A stretch of 20,323 nucleotides of DNA from assembly GCA_910592005.1 (NCBI GenBank), contig CAJVPP010001391.1:1-20323 (forward strand), written 5' to 3'. This stretch comes from Funneliformis mosseae. Lineage: Eukaryota > Glomeromycota > Glomeromycetes > Glomerales > Glomeraceae. The notes below the pieces were generated by a model that worked only from the letters and a program-made list of their open reading frames with translations, searched no databases and was not told where the DNA came from. This document shows, in pieces, positions 19,360-20,323 of this stretch; positions within the stretch are counted from its first letter, which is position 1, and every line of letters starts with the position of its first letter. Position numbers and translations under genes: made by a program.

Positions 19360-19942
19360 TGGAACGGAGTCCAAAAAATTAGAATGAAGGTTGAAAAGTA
19401 AAAAAATGAAGCGAAGTCCAAAAATTTAGAACAGAGGTTGAAAAGTAAAAAAATGGAGCAGAGTCCAAAAATTTAGAACAGAGGTTGAAAAGTAAAAAAT
19501 GGAGCAGAGTCCAAAAATTTAGAACAGAGGTTAAAAAGTAAAAAATAGAGCAGAGTCCAAAAATTAGAATGAGGTTGAAAAGTAAAAAATGGAGCAGGGT
19601 CTAAAAATTAGAACGGAGGTTAAAAAGTAAAAAAAATAGAGCAGAGTCCAAAAATTAGAACGGAGGTTAAAAGGTAAAAAAATGGAGTGGAGTTTAAAAA
19701 TTAGAACGGAGGTTGAAAGGTAAAAAATGGAGCAGAGTCCAAAAAATTAGAACGAAGGTTGAAAAGTAAAAAAAAATAGAGCAGAGTCCAAAATTAGAAT
19801 GGAAGTTGAAAGGTAAAAAAAATAAAGCGGAATCTAAAAATTAGACCAGAGGTTGAAAAATAAAAAAAAATAAAACGGAGTCCAAAAATTAGAATGGAGG
19901 TTGAAATGTAAAAAAATGGAGTGAAGTTTAAAAATTAGAATA
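19360..19942. repeat. Minisatellite, ~46-bp unit, 13 copies
   Basis: Units follow the pattern GGAGCAGAGTCCAAAAATT, AGAACRGAGGTTGAAA, then AGTAAAAAAAT. Thirteen GAGTCCAAAA-type starts can be counted at 43-50 bp spacing. Length variation is mostly in the A runs. Confidence 0.9.
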
Positions 19943-20000
19943 GAGTTTCAAAATTAGATCAGAGATTTATTTTTCAATCTCTGTTTTAATTTTGAAACTC
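19943..20000. repeat. Hairpin formed by an inverted minisatellite unit
   Basis: GAGTTTCAAAATTA..AGAGATT pairs with AATCTCT..TAATTTTGAAACTC over 25-nt arms with about three mismatches and an 8-nt loop. The right arm plus the following CCACCCCATTTTTT is the reverse complement of a minisatellite unit, so the array ends head to head with an inverted copy. Confidence 0.8.
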
Positions 20001-20323
20001 CACCCCATTTTTTTTATTTTTTTGAAATTTTTTTGAAATTTTTTATTTTTTTTGATTTTTTTTTTTTTTTTTTTTTTGTATTTTTGTAATGTTATTAAAA
20101 TTGATTAAAATGCATAATTAACATGCATAAATACAAGTTTTATATTATTTGCATATGCAAATCAATTAAATATTGCATCTTATTGACAATCAATCAAATA
20201 TCTTTACTAAATTAAGTTAAATTTTAAAATTTACATCTGATACTAAATATAAATAAAAAATTTATTTTGTATTAAAAATTTTATTTATAAAAGTACCATT
20301 TCAGACGTTAAAAAAAATAAATT
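20001..20323. other. Poly-T tract and AT-rich tail, no gene seen
   Basis: A near-continuous T tract runs from about 20008 to 20080. The rest is AT-rich, with ATGCATAATTAACATGCAT-like symmetric words near 20109-20128. Confidence 0.5.

Noticed and set aside
16905..20000. CRISPR-like array
   Set aside because: Units are contiguous without unique spacers and are degenerate; this is eukaryotic minisatellite DNA.

Overview
The window is eukaryotic and strongly AT-rich. Coding parts are split by short introns (about 60-95 nt) with GTRAGT-type donors, CTAAC-type branch sites and T-rich/TAG acceptors. Long A/T homopolymers, minisatellites and DNA-transposon relics fill the rest. Gene density, intron style, a pogo/Tigger-type transposon and a large receptor-like membrane protein family resemble arbuscular mycorrhizal fungi (Glomeromycotina, e.g. 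Rhizophagus or Gigaspora). That assignment is inference; no rRNA or diagnostic marker is present. Most listed open frames are fragments of split or broken genes, so I rebuilt the genes from splice phases and homology-like patterns.

Layout. 170-505: degenerate minisatellite of about 30 bp. 1053-4320 (+): the one apparently intact host gene. It has nine exons in consistent phase and encodes a secreted/membrane protein of about 890 residues: signal peptide, N-glycosylated ectodomain, SEA-like alpha/beta domain and a C-terminal multi-pass membrane domain with an EDLPQLIIQ motif. 5364-5522: a MITE. 6504-7184: an inverted-repeat element rich in CCCGG. 7233-7659: a broken, spliced gene remnant. 8272-10385: a 2.1-kb pogo/Tigger-type transposon with 25-bp perfect terminal inverted repeats and TA target duplication. 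Its transposase is nearly intact, with one intron and one single-base frameshift. 10933-12236 (-): a broken coiled-coil plus leucine-rich-repeat gene built from 60-bp (20-residue) units.

12800-14295 is a structured non-coding-looking region. It has a 30-bp perfect palindrome, repeated splice-like modules on its right and a mirrored one on its left, and closely similar GACTTCGTC hairpins at both outer ends. The right third (14300-20323) has no convincing gene. It holds a microsatellite, a deleted Tc1/mariner remnant (15737-16347), a 1.1-kb fold-back region with about 15 hairpin-forming 50-bp units (16905-18030), a GACTC/GAGTC-rich block, and a 46-bp minisatellite ending in an inverted unit (19360-20000).

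The genes do not form a pathway. The picture is one membrane receptor-like gene next to a repeat- and transposon-dominated accessory region. Several frame breaks lie in or beside A/T runs and could be assembly errors as well as real decay.
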